Of a stretch of 64,000 bases of DNA, positions 33,373-42,333 are shown piece after piece. The notes beneath the pieces were generated by a model, which did not search any database, was not told where the DNA came from, and saw only the letters and a list, made by a program, of their open reading frames with translations. Location of the stretch: the NCBI RefSeq assembly GCF_002929745.1, contig NZ_PJIQ01000011.1, positions 1 to 64,000 of the forward strand, in the 5' to 3' direction. The translations under genes were made by a program, and so were the position numbers. The stretch's first letter is position 1, and each line of letters begins with the position of its first letter. Source of the stretch: Arthrobacter sp. B1805. GTDB taxonomy: Bacteria > Actinomycetota > Actinomycetes > Actinomycetales > Micrococcaceae.

Positions 33373-34539
33373 ATGGTTCGTGATTTTGGGTTTACTGCAG
33401 AGCAGCAGGACCAGCTGTGGGATCAGTGGCGGCGTGGTGATTCTCTTCGTGCGATCGCCCGGGATCTGGGCAGCGGAAGCAACACGGTGCGGCGCTTTCT
33501 CCTGCAGTCCGGTGGTATTCGCTTGCCGGCATCGAAGCGCAACGACAGGCATCTATCGAGTGCTGATAGGGAGGAGATCTCCAGGGGAATTGCTGGGGGC
33601 CGATCGGCGGCGGCCATCGCTGCGGACTTGGGGCGCGCTGCGTCGACGGTGTCGCGGGAAATTCAACGTAACGGCGGCCGTGAGCAATACCGTGCTGTGA
33701 ATGCCGATAAGCGGGCGGTGATGCTGGCAAAGCGCCCGAAGCCACAGCGCTTGGACACGAACCTGATGCTCCTCATCGTGGTGGCCTTTAAACTGGGGCA
33801 GGACTGGTCTCCCGAGCAGATATCTCAGTGGCTGCGGCGTACGTATCCCGAGGACGGATCGATGCGTCTGTCCCATGAAGCGATCTATCGGTCCATCTAC
33901 ATCTCTGAGCGCAAAGCACTCGCCCGGTGCCTCGGGCGGCCGTCACATCATCTGCGGTCAGGACGCACGATGCGCGTACCGCAGGCTCCACGGGTGAGTA
34001 AGCGGGGGCGCTTGAGGAACATGGTCTCTATCCATCACCGTCCGGCTTCTATAGAGAACCGGACTGAAGTTGGTCATTGGGAAGGTGACCTGGTGATGGG
34101 TTCACGCCCCTCGGCCATCGCGACATTGGTTGATAGAAAGAGCCGCTATGTGCGGTTGGTGCACTTACCGGACGGGATCAAAGCCGACGTTGTGCGGCAA
34201 GCACTGACCACGAGCTTTCGCGATTTGCCTGCTGGGCAGCGCCGCTCTCTGACATGGGATCGTGGCAGGGAGATGGCTGAGCATCAGGAGTTGACGGCAG
34301 AGTTGGATTTGCCGGTCTACTTCTGCGATAGGCGTAGTCCGTGGCAGCGGGGTTCGAACGAGAACACAAACAGGTTGTTGCGTCAGTACTTGCCGAAGAA
34401 CAGTGACCTACAGCAGTTCAGCCAGCAGGAGCTCGATGAGATTGCCGAGAGAATCAACTCCAGACCCCGAAGAGTTCTTGACTGGTCGACGTCTGCTGCC
34501 ACGTTCAAGGGCGACAGCGGTATAGCTGGGGCCAGGTGA
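33373..34539 (+). CDS. IS30-family transposase
   Basis: A 388-residue transposase with N-terminal helix-turn-helix regions (SLRAIARDLGSGSNTVRRFL and GRSAAAIAADLGRAASTVSREI) and the IS30 DDE core. The catalytic residues are in GHWEGDLVMG (D), LTWDRGREMAEH (D) and PWQRGSNENTNRLLRQ (E). The C-terminal end (STSAATFKGDSGIAGAR) differs from the usual IS30 tail and may be trimmed. A candidate left end is GGTGGTCTCAACCGGTCAAC at 33315, but I cannot find a matching right end, so the element borders are open. Confidence 0.88.
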   Translation: MVRDFGFTAEQQDQLWDQWRRGDSLRAIARDLGSGSNTVRRFLLQSGGIRLPASKRNDRHLSSADREEISRGIAGGRSAAAIAADLGRAASTVSREIQRNGGREQYRAVNADKRAVMLAKRPKPQRLDTNLMLLIVVAFKLGQDWSPEQISQWLRRTYPEDGSMRLSHEAIYRSIYISERKALARCLGRPSHHLRSGRTMRVPQAPRVSKRGRLRNMVSIHHRPASIENRTEVGHWEGDLVMGSRPSAIATLVDRKSRYVRLVHLPDGIKADVVRQALTTSFRDLPAGQRRSLTWDRGREMAEHQELTAELDLPVYFCDRRSPWQRGSNENTNRLLRQYLPKNSDLQQFSQQELDEIAERINSRPRRVLDWSTSAATFKGDSGIAGAR

Positions 34540-34548
34540 CGAGTAGTG

Positions 34549-34665
34549 CGAAGAATTCTTCGACGCGGCCCGGAGCGCGTCGTGCGGACGCCGTGACCAG
34601 TTAGGCGGCTGCGGACTTCGCGAAGCTCAGCGTAGTACTGACCAGGAGTTGCGTCGCAACGCTGA
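34549..34665. repeat. cluster of short perfect palindromes
   Basis: Within 117 bases are CGAAGAATTCTTCG (34549-34562), ACGCG..CGCGT (about 34563-34580), CTTCGCGAAG (about 34617-34626) and GTTGCG-T-CGCAAC (about 34648-34660). This follows the IS30 stop and precedes the 70-bp repeat copy B. The whole gap 34540-35040 has no credible gene. It may be an IS end, a recombination site or a structured RNA. Confidence 0.5.
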
Positions 34666-34695
34666 TAATTCTGTCTGCGCAGTCGCCTCTTGTCC

Positions 34696-34765
34696 TGGTC
34701 ATCCACCTGTGGGCGGGTGGAGCCCGAAGGGTGGAGCTCAAAGCCGTCCACCTGTGGGTGAGCTA
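34696..34765. repeat. 70-bp long-range direct repeat, copy B
   Basis: This matches 11671-11740 at 68 of 70 positions in the same orientation, 23,025 bases away. It contains the same doubled CCACCTGTGGG and GGGTGGAGC units. The flanks of the two copies are unrelated except for the preceding TGGTC. Confidence 0.85.
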
Positions 34766-35040
34766 TCACCTTGTCCCGCTTATCTGAGGAGGTGTAAGCG
34801 TTCTGGGAGAGTGATTCTGCAGGGGTACCTCGCAAAGCGCTGGCAGACCTTACTCTCTTGCTCTGGCTGTGCTTGTCGCCGGCGCTGTGGAGAGATGGCT
34901 GTTGGTGTCCTGGATTACAGAGAGCCGGGCGCATGGCCCATAACCTCGGTAGCTGAATACAACGGGCTTTGGCGTCATCTGATGGCGGCCATCTGGGTTT
35001 CGTTCAGTGTCAGCATCCGCTTGAAGGGAAGAGGTTGAAG

Positions 35041-35331
35041 ATGATTTTCGAACACGCGACTTTGACGGTAGGGCAGGAGAACCGTGAGGGTTTCCTGCAG
35101 GCGTACCCGGACATCCAGGCGCATCTTCTGACGGCACAGGGGTGCCGGTCCGTTGATCTGTACCCGAGCGTTGATCGGGAGGACGTGTACTTGTTGCGGG
35201 TGGCGTGGGATCGGCTTGAGGACCACACCGAGGTCTTCCCGGAGAGTGAGCCCGGTCGCGCTGTGCTGGCTGGGTTGCAGAAGTATGTGCAGTCGGTCGA
35301 CGTGGTTCACTTCAGCGGGTCCCCCGTCTGA
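35041..35331 (+). CDS. antibiotic-biosynthesis-monooxygenase-like (ABM) protein
   Basis: A 96-residue dimeric alpha-beta barrel protein: MIFEHATLTVGQENREGFLQ, then LLTAQGCRSVDLYPSVDRED, then VYLLRVAWDRLEDHTEVFPES. This is the ABM fold, found in heme-degrading and quinone-modifying monooxygenases and in many stress proteins. GAAGAGG lies just before the ATG. It converges with the methyltransferase gene, whose stop is 4 bases away. The substrate is unknown. Confidence 0.8.
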   Translation: MIFEHATLTVGQENREGFLQAYPDIQAHLLTAQGCRSVDLYPSVDREDVYLLRVAWDRLEDHTEVFPESEPGRAVLAGLQKYVQSVDVVHFSGSPV

Positions 35332-35335
35332 CTTG

Positions 35336-35992
35336 TCAGCTTGCGGGGTGATGTCCGGTGCGGATTTGCAGGTGTCCTGCGCGAGCGGACCGGGCTGTCA
35401 CGTCGATGCAGTCACGTTCGACGGCCGCGAAGGGGTGGGCGGTGATGTCCGCGCCGCCGAGGCGGCAGGCTAGGCGGGCCAAGGCGCGGGCTCCGGGGAT
35501 ACGGCTGGTGGGATCTTGCATATCGACGACACAGAGGCGTCCGCCCGGTGCGGTGAGGTCCTGCATCATCGTCCATCCGGCCTCCCACGGCTTCATGAGG
35601 GACAGTGCGTAGGTTGCCAGGGCCGCGTCGGAGAGAGGCAGGCCTCCTTGGGAGGTGATGGATTCGATGATCGCCTCGGTGGGAGTCGTGGTGGTATCGG
35701 CCTGGACGAGGATGATGTTGGTCCATCCTTGTCGGGTTGCTTTTCGCCGGGCTTGGGCGAGCATTTCAGCGCTCCGGTCGATTCCGACGATGGTGCCGGC
35801 CGGTCCGATACGTTCTTTCAGGTGCCGAAAGTTCAGTCCGGTACCGCACCCGACGTCGAGTACTTGCGCGCCGGGGTGAAGATCAAGGGTTTGGACGCCG
35901 AGTTTCCGACCGGCCCGGTAGACGGGGATCTCGGCCGACATGAGGTCGTAGAGGGGCGCGAAGCTGCTGTACTTGTCGGCGATCAGAATCAC
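35336..35992 (-). CDS. class I SAM-dependent methyltransferase
   Basis: About 218 residues. The SAM motif is VLDVGCGTGLNFRHLKERIG, followed by the acidic end of strand two, GIDRSAEMLAQARRKA. A post-motif LVQADTTTTP and LCVVDMQDPTSRIPG complete the UbiE/Methyltransf_11-type fold. The start is a GTG at 35992 without a good ribosome site; a downstream ATG at MSAEIPVYRAG is an alternative. The frame is open much further up but non-coding in character. It diverges from the flavoprotein gene. The substrate is not evident; a lipid or quinone is plausible given the neighbours. Confidence 0.8.
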   Translation of the reverse strand: MILIADKYSSFAPLYDLMSAEIPVYRAGRKLGVQTLDLHPGAQVLDVGCGTGLNFRHLKERIGPAGTIVGIDRSAEMLAQARRKATRQGWTNIILVQADTTTTPTEAIIESITSQGGLPLSDAALATYALSLMKPWEAGWTMMQDLTAPGGRLCVVDMQDPTSRIPGARALARLACRLGGADITAHPFAAVERDCIDVTARSARAGHLQIRTGHHPAS

Positions 35993-36116
35993 TCCACAGG
36001 TGTAGGCGCCACGATCTGGCGTTGGGACGACCAGCTTAGGCTCACACCCTGATCGGTTCCCTTTCAGGTAGACCGCCGGCAACCAACGATGCATTGAGCG
36101 AAGAGATGAGGCGTAG

Positions 36117-37565
36117 ATGAGATCGAGTACGGACGTGATTGACCTGCTGGTCGTTGGCGGGGGAACGGCAGGGATCGTGGGGGCGAAGACGGCCGCACGT
36201 CTGGGCGCCCGCGTTGTGCTGGTGGAGCGTTCCCGCACGGGCGGGGATTGCCTGTGGACGGGGTGCGTTCCGTCGAAAACGCTTCTGTCCGCGGCTGCTG
36301 GCGCAGTCGATGCCCGTCGTGGATCGGGTGAGCCGGTGGTGTTTGCTGAGGTCAGAGAGCGGATTGCCGCCGCGATCAGGACGATCGAGCCCGATGATTC
36401 TCCTGCGTCCCTCGAGGAGACCGGTGTGACGGTCCGGCAGGGTGTTGCCCGCTTCACGGGACAGGGCCGGGCGGAGATCGATGGGGAGACGGTGCACTTC
36501 CGTCAGGCCCTGATCGCGACCGGCAGCGAGCCGGCGCTCCCACCCATCGATGGACTGGACACGGCGCCGGTGGTGACATCGGAGACGGTGTGGGACCTTA
36601 CGGAGCTGCCCAGGCATCTGGTGATCATCGGTGGAGGACCTATCGCCTGTGAGCTGGGTCAGGCTTTCGCCCGGCTCGGCTCGGAGGTGACGTTAATTGC
36701 CCAGTCCCGAATCCTGCCCAAGGAAGATCCGGACGCGGCAACGATCATCCGTTCCAACCTCACCGACGACGGCGTGCACGTCATCGAGGGCAGTAACGTG
36801 AAGGAAGTCACCACCTCCACTGGTGGCGGGCAGGAGCCGGTCAGTCGCGTGCGACTCGGTGACGGACGGACCTTTCTCGCCGATTCGATCTTGGTTGCGG
36901 CGGGCCGGCACCCCCGCAGCGAAGGTCTCGGTCTTGAGCTCATCGGCGTCGACACCGACAGCAAGGGCCAGGTAGTGGTCGATCCGAGCATGCGGACGTC
37001 GAATCCGCTTGTGTGGGCAGCCGGAGACGTGACGCAGAACCCTGACTTCACCCACCTCGCCGGGGTCCATGCGAGCACCGCGGCATCGAACGCCGTGCTG
37101 GGAGTGCGCAGGTCGGTGAGCACGGTCGTGCCCCGGGTGACCTACACTTCCCCCGAGGTCGCGGCGGTAGGGGTGACCGAAGCCGACGACCGGCGACACC
37201 GTGTGTCCACGATCGAGTACGCCCACACGGACCGGGCGATCACCGAGAACCAGGAGACAGGTTTCGCCCGCCTGATCATTGACCGGCGCGGCCGTATCCT
37301 CGGTGGCACCATTGTCGGCCCCAGGGCAGGAGAGAGTCTGGGCGAGTTGACCCTGGCGGTCCACCAGAAGCTCACCACACGGGACTTGGCAGGTGTCACC
37401 CACCCCTACCCGACCTATAACGACGCCCTGTGGAACGCAGCCATCGCCGACGCCAGTTCGTCGCTCAAGAAGCCTCTCGTCCGAACCCTCATGTCAGTGC
37501 TGATCTGTGTCACGCGGTGGCGGGCCGAGCGTAAGAACCCCGAAGGTCGGCCCGTGACCAGCTGA
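36117..37565 (+). CDS. MerA-like pyridine-nucleotide disulfide oxidoreductase
   Basis: A 482-residue flavoprotein. The FAD motif is VVGGGTAGIVGAKTAARLG. The redox pair is GGDCLWTGCVPSK (C-x4-C), the NAD(P) motif is VIIGGGPIACELGQAF, and the second FAD site is VWAAGDVT. The C-terminal dimer domain has VTHPYPTYNDAL, with the His-Pro of disulfide reductases. It lacks an HMA domain and the C-terminal Cys pair of true mercuric reductase. Together with the TVP38 gene downstream it resembles the flavoprotein-TVP38 pairs of many bacteria. The electron acceptor is unknown. Confidence 0.87.
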   Translation: MRSSTDVIDLLVVGGGTAGIVGAKTAARLGARVVLVERSRTGGDCLWTGCVPSKTLLSAAAGAVDARRGSGEPVVFAEVRERIAAAIRTIEPDDSPASLEETGVTVRQGVARFTGQGRAEIDGETVHFRQALIATGSEPALPPIDGLDTAPVVTSETVWDLTELPRHLVIIGGGPIACELGQAFARLGSEVTLIAQSRILPKEDPDAATIIRSNLTDDGVHVIEGSNVKEVTTSTGGGQEPVSRVRLGDGRTFLADSILVAAGRHPRSEGLGLELIGVDTDSKGQVVVDPSMRTSNPLVWAAGDVTQNPDFTHLAGVHASTAASNAVLGVRRSVSTVVPRVTYTSPEVAAVGVTEADDRRHRVSTIEYAHTDRAITENQETGFARLIIDRRGRILGGTIVGPRAGESLGELTLAVHQKLTTRDLAGVTHPYPTYNDALWNAAIADASSSLKKPLVRTLMSVLICVTRWRAERKNPEGRPVTS

Positions 37566-37651
37566 CCGGGCCGCGGCTCCCGCACCACCTGACACTACTC
37601 ATACGGCCGTACGGCCACACGGGCGGCTGGTCGAGGGTAGGTCCTGGGCGG

Positions 37652-38299
37652 TCAGCCGAGGATTCGGTAGCCGGCGATGATCCGCTGGGTGGCGCTGACG
37701 GAGACGAGGAGAGCCCAGATGAGGGCGATCTGCCAGGACAGGAAAGGCAGGATCAGCCAGAGGCTGTGCACGATGACCGTTTCGGTTCCTTCGGCGAGAC
37801 CGCCGAGGAAGGACAGGGACCGGCCGTCGTCGATGGTGCGCCCTGTTTTTTCGGCGATCGAGGAAAAGGCCAGGAAGACGCTGCCGTTGATGTAGTACGC
37901 GAAGAGGACGAGGAGGAAGGGTAGCCATGGGGCACCGAAGGCAGTCGTGGCTCCCACGGCGACTCCGACGACGGTCGCCCCGTAGACGACGAAGTCAGCA
38001 GCAATGTCCCAGAAGCCTCCTTGCCCGCCGTCCGGTGCTGTTGGGGCTTGTCCCGGCCGGGCTGTTTGTGTTGCCCGGCGGCGGGCCAGGGGTCCGTCGA
38101 TCCCGTCGGCCAACCGGCACAGGAGCCACGCGATGAGCGCCGGGACCCACAGCTGTGCGGCAGCCATGCCTGCGCTGGCGAGTCCGAGGACGAGGTTCGC
38201 GCCGGTCAGCCGGTTGGGGCTGATCCAGGGGACGTCGAGGATAGCGGCGGTGCGGTTCAGGGCTGGTGCCAGGAGTGGCCGTAGTCGGCTGTCAAACAT
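37652..38299 (-). CDS. CDP-alcohol phosphatidyltransferase family protein
   Basis: A 215-residue membrane protein with about six helices. The catalytic motif D-G-x2-A-R-x(n)-G-x3-D-x3-D is visible as DGIDGPLARRRATQT...GGFWDIAADF; the spacer is longer than the usual eight residues because of an inserted TARPGQAPTAPDGGQ loop. Such enzymes move a phospho-alcohol from or to CDP-lipids. Its start overlaps the TVP38 stop by 8 bases, so the two form an operon. E. coli YnjF belongs to the same family, and its gene neighbours match those here. Confidence 0.85.
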   Translation of the reverse strand: MFDSRLRPLLAPALNRTAAILDVPWISPNRLTGANLVLGLASAGMAAAQLWVPALIAWLLCRLADGIDGPLARRRATQTARPGQAPTAPDGGQGGFWDIAADFVVYGATVVGVAVGATTAFGAPWLPFLLVLFAYYINGSVFLAFSSIAEKTGRTIDDGRSLSFLGGLAEGTETVIVHSLWLILPFLSWQIALIWALLVSVSATQRIIAGYRILG

Positions 38300-38969
38300 C
38301 GGTGGCTCGATTCCTGCGGCGGACCCGCAGGGTGTAGATGAGGCCTGCGAGGGTGAGAGCGCCGAGGACAGCCGCGGCGACAGTGGCGGGCCAGCCGAAG
38401 TCCAGGCCGTAGGCGCCCAGGGCGAGGAAACTCACGGTGCCGGGCAGGATCCCGACCATGGTGCCCAGCAGGTAGGGCCACCAGCCGAGCGCGGTCAGTC
38501 CGGCCGAGTAGTTGATGGCGGTGAAGGGCAGGACCGGGACCAGGCGCACCCCGACGACGGCGATGAATCCGCGCTCACCGAGGACGGCGTCGACTTTCTC
38601 CACCCGGGTACCGGTGAACTTCTCGACCGCGTCGCGTCCGAGCAGGCGTCCGAGCCAGAACGCGGCGGTAGCACCGAGCAGCGCCGCCACGTAGACGAGC
38701 AGCAGTCCCGGGAGGAAACCGAACAGGACGCCTGCTGCGATGGACAGGACGTTCTTGGGCACGGGGGCGAGGGTCAAGGCCGCATAGCCGAGGGCGAACC
38801 CGGCGGGCCCCCACCAACCGGCCCGGTCGACCATGGCGCGCAGCTCGCCGACGTCGGGAAGAGGGACCATCAGCACGACCACGGTCGCGATGATGATGAT
38901 CGCGACCAGCAGCAGGACCCGGCCGAGCGGGGTCATCAGCGGCGCACGGCGCCCGGCGTCGTGCTGCAT
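38292..38969 (-). CDS. TVP38/TMEM64 (DedA-like) membrane protein
   Basis: About 225 residues with five to six helices. The VTT domain shows GWWGPAGFALGYAALTLAPVPKNVLSIAAGVLFGF and FIAVVGVRLVPVLPFTAINYSAGLT, the re-entrant F/G-x3-R-x-VP-PF motif of the family. These proteins are linked to lipid scrambling. The ATG at 38969 has GGGAG upstream; a further ATG at 39020 lacks one. It is the first gene of a two-gene operon with the phosphatidyltransferase and diverges from the ABC operon. A related protein is encoded at 48606. Confidence 0.85.
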   Translation of the reverse strand: MQHDAGRRAPLMTPLGRVLLLVAIIIIATVVVLMVPLPDVGELRAMVDRAGWWGPAGFALGYAALTLAPVPKNVLSIAAGVLFGFLPGLLLVYVAALLGATAAFWLGRLLGRDAVEKFTGTRVEKVDAVLGERGFIAVVGVRLVPVLPFTAINYSAGLTALGWWPYLLGTMVGILPGTVSFLALGAYGLDFGWPATVAAAVLGALTLAGLIYTLRVRRRNRATDV

Positions 38970-39170
38970 GGTCTCCCACCGTAGTCGCCTGATGTCCCGA
39001 TCCTGTCTGATCATCCCCATGTGGTCTGATCCACGTTGGTCTGCCTGCTGTCACGCGATCTAGCTGAATCTGGCCTGATCTGACTAATGCAGCCGGGAAT
39101 GGCCCGTCGAGGATCGGTGCCGCTTCGAAGAATACTGGAACCAGCTCTTACTCACTTTTGCGAAGGACTC

Positions 39171-40472
39171 ATGGATCACACACGCACCTTCCCTTCCCTG
39201 CCGGGTGTCCGGCCTCATGTCCGGTTTCGTGTTCGTCCGCGGAGACCTACGGCGCTCGTGTTCGCCGCCGTATCTGCTGTGGCCGGGCTGGCGGTGAGTT
39301 CCTGCGCCGCACCGTCACCGGACAGCCCGTCGGCCTTCACATCGTTCGAGAACGTCCAGGCCGAGGCTGACGGGCAGACGGTCGACCTGTGGATGTATGG
39401 CGGGGATGAGCAGGGCAACGCGTACGTCGACGACGTCCTGGCGCCGGCCGCGGCAGCTGAGGGGGTGACGCTGCGACGGGTACCGATCACTGACACGGCC
39501 GACGCCGTGAACCGGGTACTGTCCGAACGACAGGCAGGGCGGACGGACGGGTCGGTGGACCTGGTCTGGGTCAACGGCGCGAACTTCAGTACCGGCCAGC
39601 AGGCTGAGGCGTGGCGGTGCGACTGGACGGGCCTGCTGCCGAACATGGAGCTCACCGACCCGGAGGACCCGTTGCTCCTGAACGACTTCGGGACGCCAGT
39701 GGACGGGTGCGAGGCGCCCTGGCACAAAGCCCAGTTCACGTTCTTCTACAACTCCGCGACCGTGACCGATCCACCGACCACCCTTGAGGGCATCCTGCAG
39801 TGGGCGAAGGACCATCCCGGGCGCTTCACCTACCCTGCCCCGCCGGACTTCACCGGCAGCGTGTTCCTGCGCGAAGTGATGCTCAGCGCCGCCGGCGGAG
39901 CCGACGAGGTACCCCTGGACTTCAGCGACGCAGCGTTCGACGAGCACTCCCCCGCAGCCCTCGACGCCCTGACCGGCGTGGCACCGTCCCTGTGGCGTGA
40001 AGGGGCCACCTACCCGCGTGATGAGCAGGCACTGAACACTCTGTTCGCTGACGGTGAGCTCGACATCGCCATGACCTACGGCCCTGCCACCCTGACCGAC
40101 CTCGTCGCCTCCGGCGCCCTGCCGGACACCACGAGGGTCCTCACCCTCGAGGAAGGGACCGTGGGGAACGCGAGTTTCCTGGCGATCCCCGCGAACGCGT
40201 CCGACCCGGCCGGCGCGATGGTCGTCGCGAACCTGGCCCTGTCACCGGACCAGCAGGCGGCCAAGGCCGATCCCGGCACGTGGGGCCAGTTCCCGGTCCT
40301 GGACCCCGGACGCCTGACCCCGGAGGATCAGGCCCTCTTCGACCAGCTGCCTGACTCCCCGGTGGTGCCCACCTACGAGGAACTGTCCCGCAACGCGCAC
40401 GGGGAACTGTCCGCCGAGTGGGTGCCGGCCCTCGACGAGGCATGGCGGCAGGACGTCGCAACCACACGATGA
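39171..40472 (+). CDS. ABC transporter substrate-binding lipoprotein, YnjB-like
   Basis: A 433-residue protein. A lipoprotein signal ends at AVSSCAAPS (Cys about residue 45). The mature part (VDLWMYGGDEQGNAYVDDVL...) and the VWVNGANFSTGQQAEAWRCDW, PAPPDFTGSVFLREV, FADGELDIAMTYGPATL stretches fit the family-1-type binding proteins of E. coli YnjB. GAAGGA lies before the ATG. The stop overlaps the next start in ATGA, opening a four-gene operon. The ligand is unknown; thiamine-, iron- and phospholipid-related ligands are all conceivable. Confidence 0.82.
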   Translation: MDHTRTFPSLPGVRPHVRFRVRPRRPTALVFAAVSAVAGLAVSSCAAPSPDSPSAFTSFENVQAEADGQTVDLWMYGGDEQGNAYVDDVLAPAAAAEGVTLRRVPITDTADAVNRVLSERQAGRTDGSVDLVWVNGANFSTGQQAEAWRCDWTGLLPNMELTDPEDPLLLNDFGTPVDGCEAPWHKAQFTFFYNSATVTDPPTTLEGILQWAKDHPGRFTYPAPPDFTGSVFLREVMLSAAGGADEVPLDFSDAAFDEHSPAALDALTGVAPSLWREGATYPRDEQALNTLFADGELDIAMTYGPATLTDLVASGALPDTTRVLTLEEGTVGNASFLAIPANASDPAGAMVVANLALSPDQQAAKADPGTWGQFPVLDPGRLTPEDQALFDQLPDSPVVPTYEELSRNAHGELSAEWVPALDEAWRQDVATTR

Positions 40473-41416
40473 ACACCTCGACGACGAGTGGGCGACCTCG
40501 CCGGGCAGAACCGCGCATCCGTGCATCCACCGGCCGGCGGACACCAGTGCATCACCGGGCGGCACCTCGGGCTGCCTTGTCCGCTGGGAGGGCGCGGAGC
40601 GTCCTGCTGGCGATACCGGCGGTCGTCCCTGTCGTGCTGGTCATCGGCGTGTCTATCGCCGGAGCGGCAGCCCAGAGCCTGGGATTGATGCCGTTCATCG
40701 GTGCGCCCGTTCTCAGTACACAGGCGTGGGCGGGGTCCGCCGGTGACCTGGGCCGGTCGGTGCTGGTCTCCGTGTACATCGCGGTGGTGTCTACGGTGCT
40801 GTCTCTGATCGTGGGGTTCCTGATCGCCGTGTACGTGCTGGCCGCACCCCGGATGGGGCGGGTCGTCGCGGCCCTCAGTGCGGCGACCATCCCCGTACCG
40901 CACCTCATCGGGGCCGGCGCCATGGGCCTGCTGCTATCCGACAGCGGATTCCTCGACCGTGTCTTCGGCATGCCGCCAGGTTTCCCTTCCCTCGTCGGCG
41001 GTCCCTGGTTCGGCGCGGTCATCGTCGAGTACGCGTGGAAGGAATCGGCGTTCGTCGCCCTCGTGCTCATCGGGAGCATGGCCCGGTCTGTCACGGGCAT
41101 GTGTGATGCTGCGGCGACACTCGGGGCGACAGCGTGGCAACGCATCGTCCATATCGTCCTGCCCCTGTCCCGGCCCGCGCTGGCCGTGTCCGCTCTCATC
41201 GTGGTCGTCTACACCTTCGGGTCCTACGAAGCCGCCTGGCTGCTCGGGCCGACGTCACCGGAACCGGTGTCGGTGCGAGCCGTGCGCCTGTTCGGGTCCG
41301 TTGACCTCGCTGCCAGGCCCGAGGCGATGGCCACGGCCCTGGTCTCCCTCGCGGCCGGCGTCGTGGCGATCCTTGCAGGCCTCGTGGTGCTCCGCGGATC
41401 CAGGGGGCTCCGATGA
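40469..41416 (+). CDS. ABC transporter permease (first), YnjC N-half-like
   Basis: A 315-residue membrane protein with about six helices and a long basic N-terminus (residues 1-45). The EAA-type cytoplasmic loop reads DAAATLGATAWQRIVHIVLPLSRPAL, which contacts the ATPase. ATG 40469 overlaps the binding-protein stop. In E. coli the permease of this system is one fused protein; here it is split into two genes. The end overlaps the second permease in ATGA. Confidence 0.88.
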   Translation: MNTSTTSGRPRRAEPRIRASTGRRTPVHHRAAPRAALSAGRARSVLLAIPAVVPVVLVIGVSIAGAAAQSLGLMPFIGAPVLSTQAWAGSAGDLGRSVLVSVYIAVVSTVLSLIVGFLIAVYVLAAPRMGRVVAALSAATIPVPHLIGAGAMGLLLSDSGFLDRVFGMPPGFPSLVGGPWFGAVIVEYAWKESAFVALVLIGSMARSVTGMCDAAATLGATAWQRIVHIVLPLSRPALAVSALIVVVYTFGSYEAAWLLGPTSPEPVSVRAVRLFGSVDLAARPEAMATALVSLAAGVVAILAGLVVLRGSRGLR

Positions 41417-42333
41417 CCGCGCACCCGGCCACGGATCGGCTTTTGCCATCCCGCCCGTCCCGCCCGTCACCGGCCGGGCAGGCGCGGGGCGGGTCGGCGA
41501 GGAGCGGGTCGGCTGGTCTCAGCGTGCGCGCCAGGCCGGTGGTGCGGGCTGTCTTCGGTGTTCTGCTCGTGCTCTGGATCCTGGTCCCGCTGGTGCCGCT
41601 GGCCCTGTGGTCCGTGGCCGACCGGTGGCAGGCTCCAGCGGTCCTGCCGAATGCTTACTCCCTCGACGCCTTTGCGGTCCTGGGCGCCCCGGGGACACTG
41701 AGCGCCGCAGCGTCGTCATTGCTGCTCGGTAGTGCTGTCGCGATCATCGCGACCCCGCTGGGGCTGATGGGGGCTCTGGCCGCCCGCGCGCTTCCCGGAC
41801 GGTACGGGCGGGCCGTCGATCTCATCCTGCTGCTTCCTCTGGCAGTCCCACCGTTCGCCCTCGTGATGGGCGCGAACATCACACTGCTGCGCCTGTACGT
41901 GCCGCCCTTCGCAGGTGTCGTCCTCCTCCTGGTGGTGATCGCCCTGCCCTACACGGCGTTCATGTTCCGCAGCGCCCTGGCCACCTATGAGCAGCGTTTC
42001 GAGGACGTCGCCCTCACCCTGGGCGCTGATCCGCGGCAGGTCCTCCGACATGTGCGGATGCCGTTACTGTCTGCGGCGACCGTTCGGGCGTTCTTCCTCG
42101 CGTTCCTTGTCGGCTGGGGCGACTACATCACGACCCTGCTGGTCGGTGGCGGGCAGCTGACGACCCTGCCGATGCTGCTGGGATCTGCGGCATCCTCCAC
42201 GGGCAACGAACAGCTCGTCGCCGTCCTGTCCCTGGCCGTCATCGTCCCGCCGGCGTTCATCCTGGCCGCCGTCACCCTGCCGGCCGTCATCACGACACGA
42301 GCCGCGGCGCTGACCCGGAAAGCACACCCATGA
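41413..42333 (+). CDS. ABC transporter permease (second), YnjC C-half-like
   Basis: A 306-residue membrane protein with six helices after a disordered N-terminus (RPSRPSPAGQARGGSARSG). The ATPase-contact loop is EDVALTLGADPRQVLRHVRMPLL. Heterodimer formation with the previous permease is expected. Both ends overlap neighbours by 4 bases (ATGA), which indicates coupled translation and fixed stoichiometry. Confidence 0.88.
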   Translation: MTAHPATDRLLPSRPSRPSPAGQARGGSARSGSAGLSVRARPVVRAVFGVLLVLWILVPLVPLALWSVADRWQAPAVLPNAYSLDAFAVLGAPGTLSAAASSLLLGSAVAIIATPLGLMGALAARALPGRYGRAVDLILLLPLAVPPFALVMGANITLLRLYVPPFAGVVLLLVVIALPYTAFMFRSALATYEQRFEDVALTLGADPRQVLRHVRMPLLSAATVRAFFLAFLVGWGDYITTLLVGGGQLTTLPMLLGSAASSTGNEQLVAVLSLAVIVPPAFILAAVTLPAVITTRAAALTRKAHP

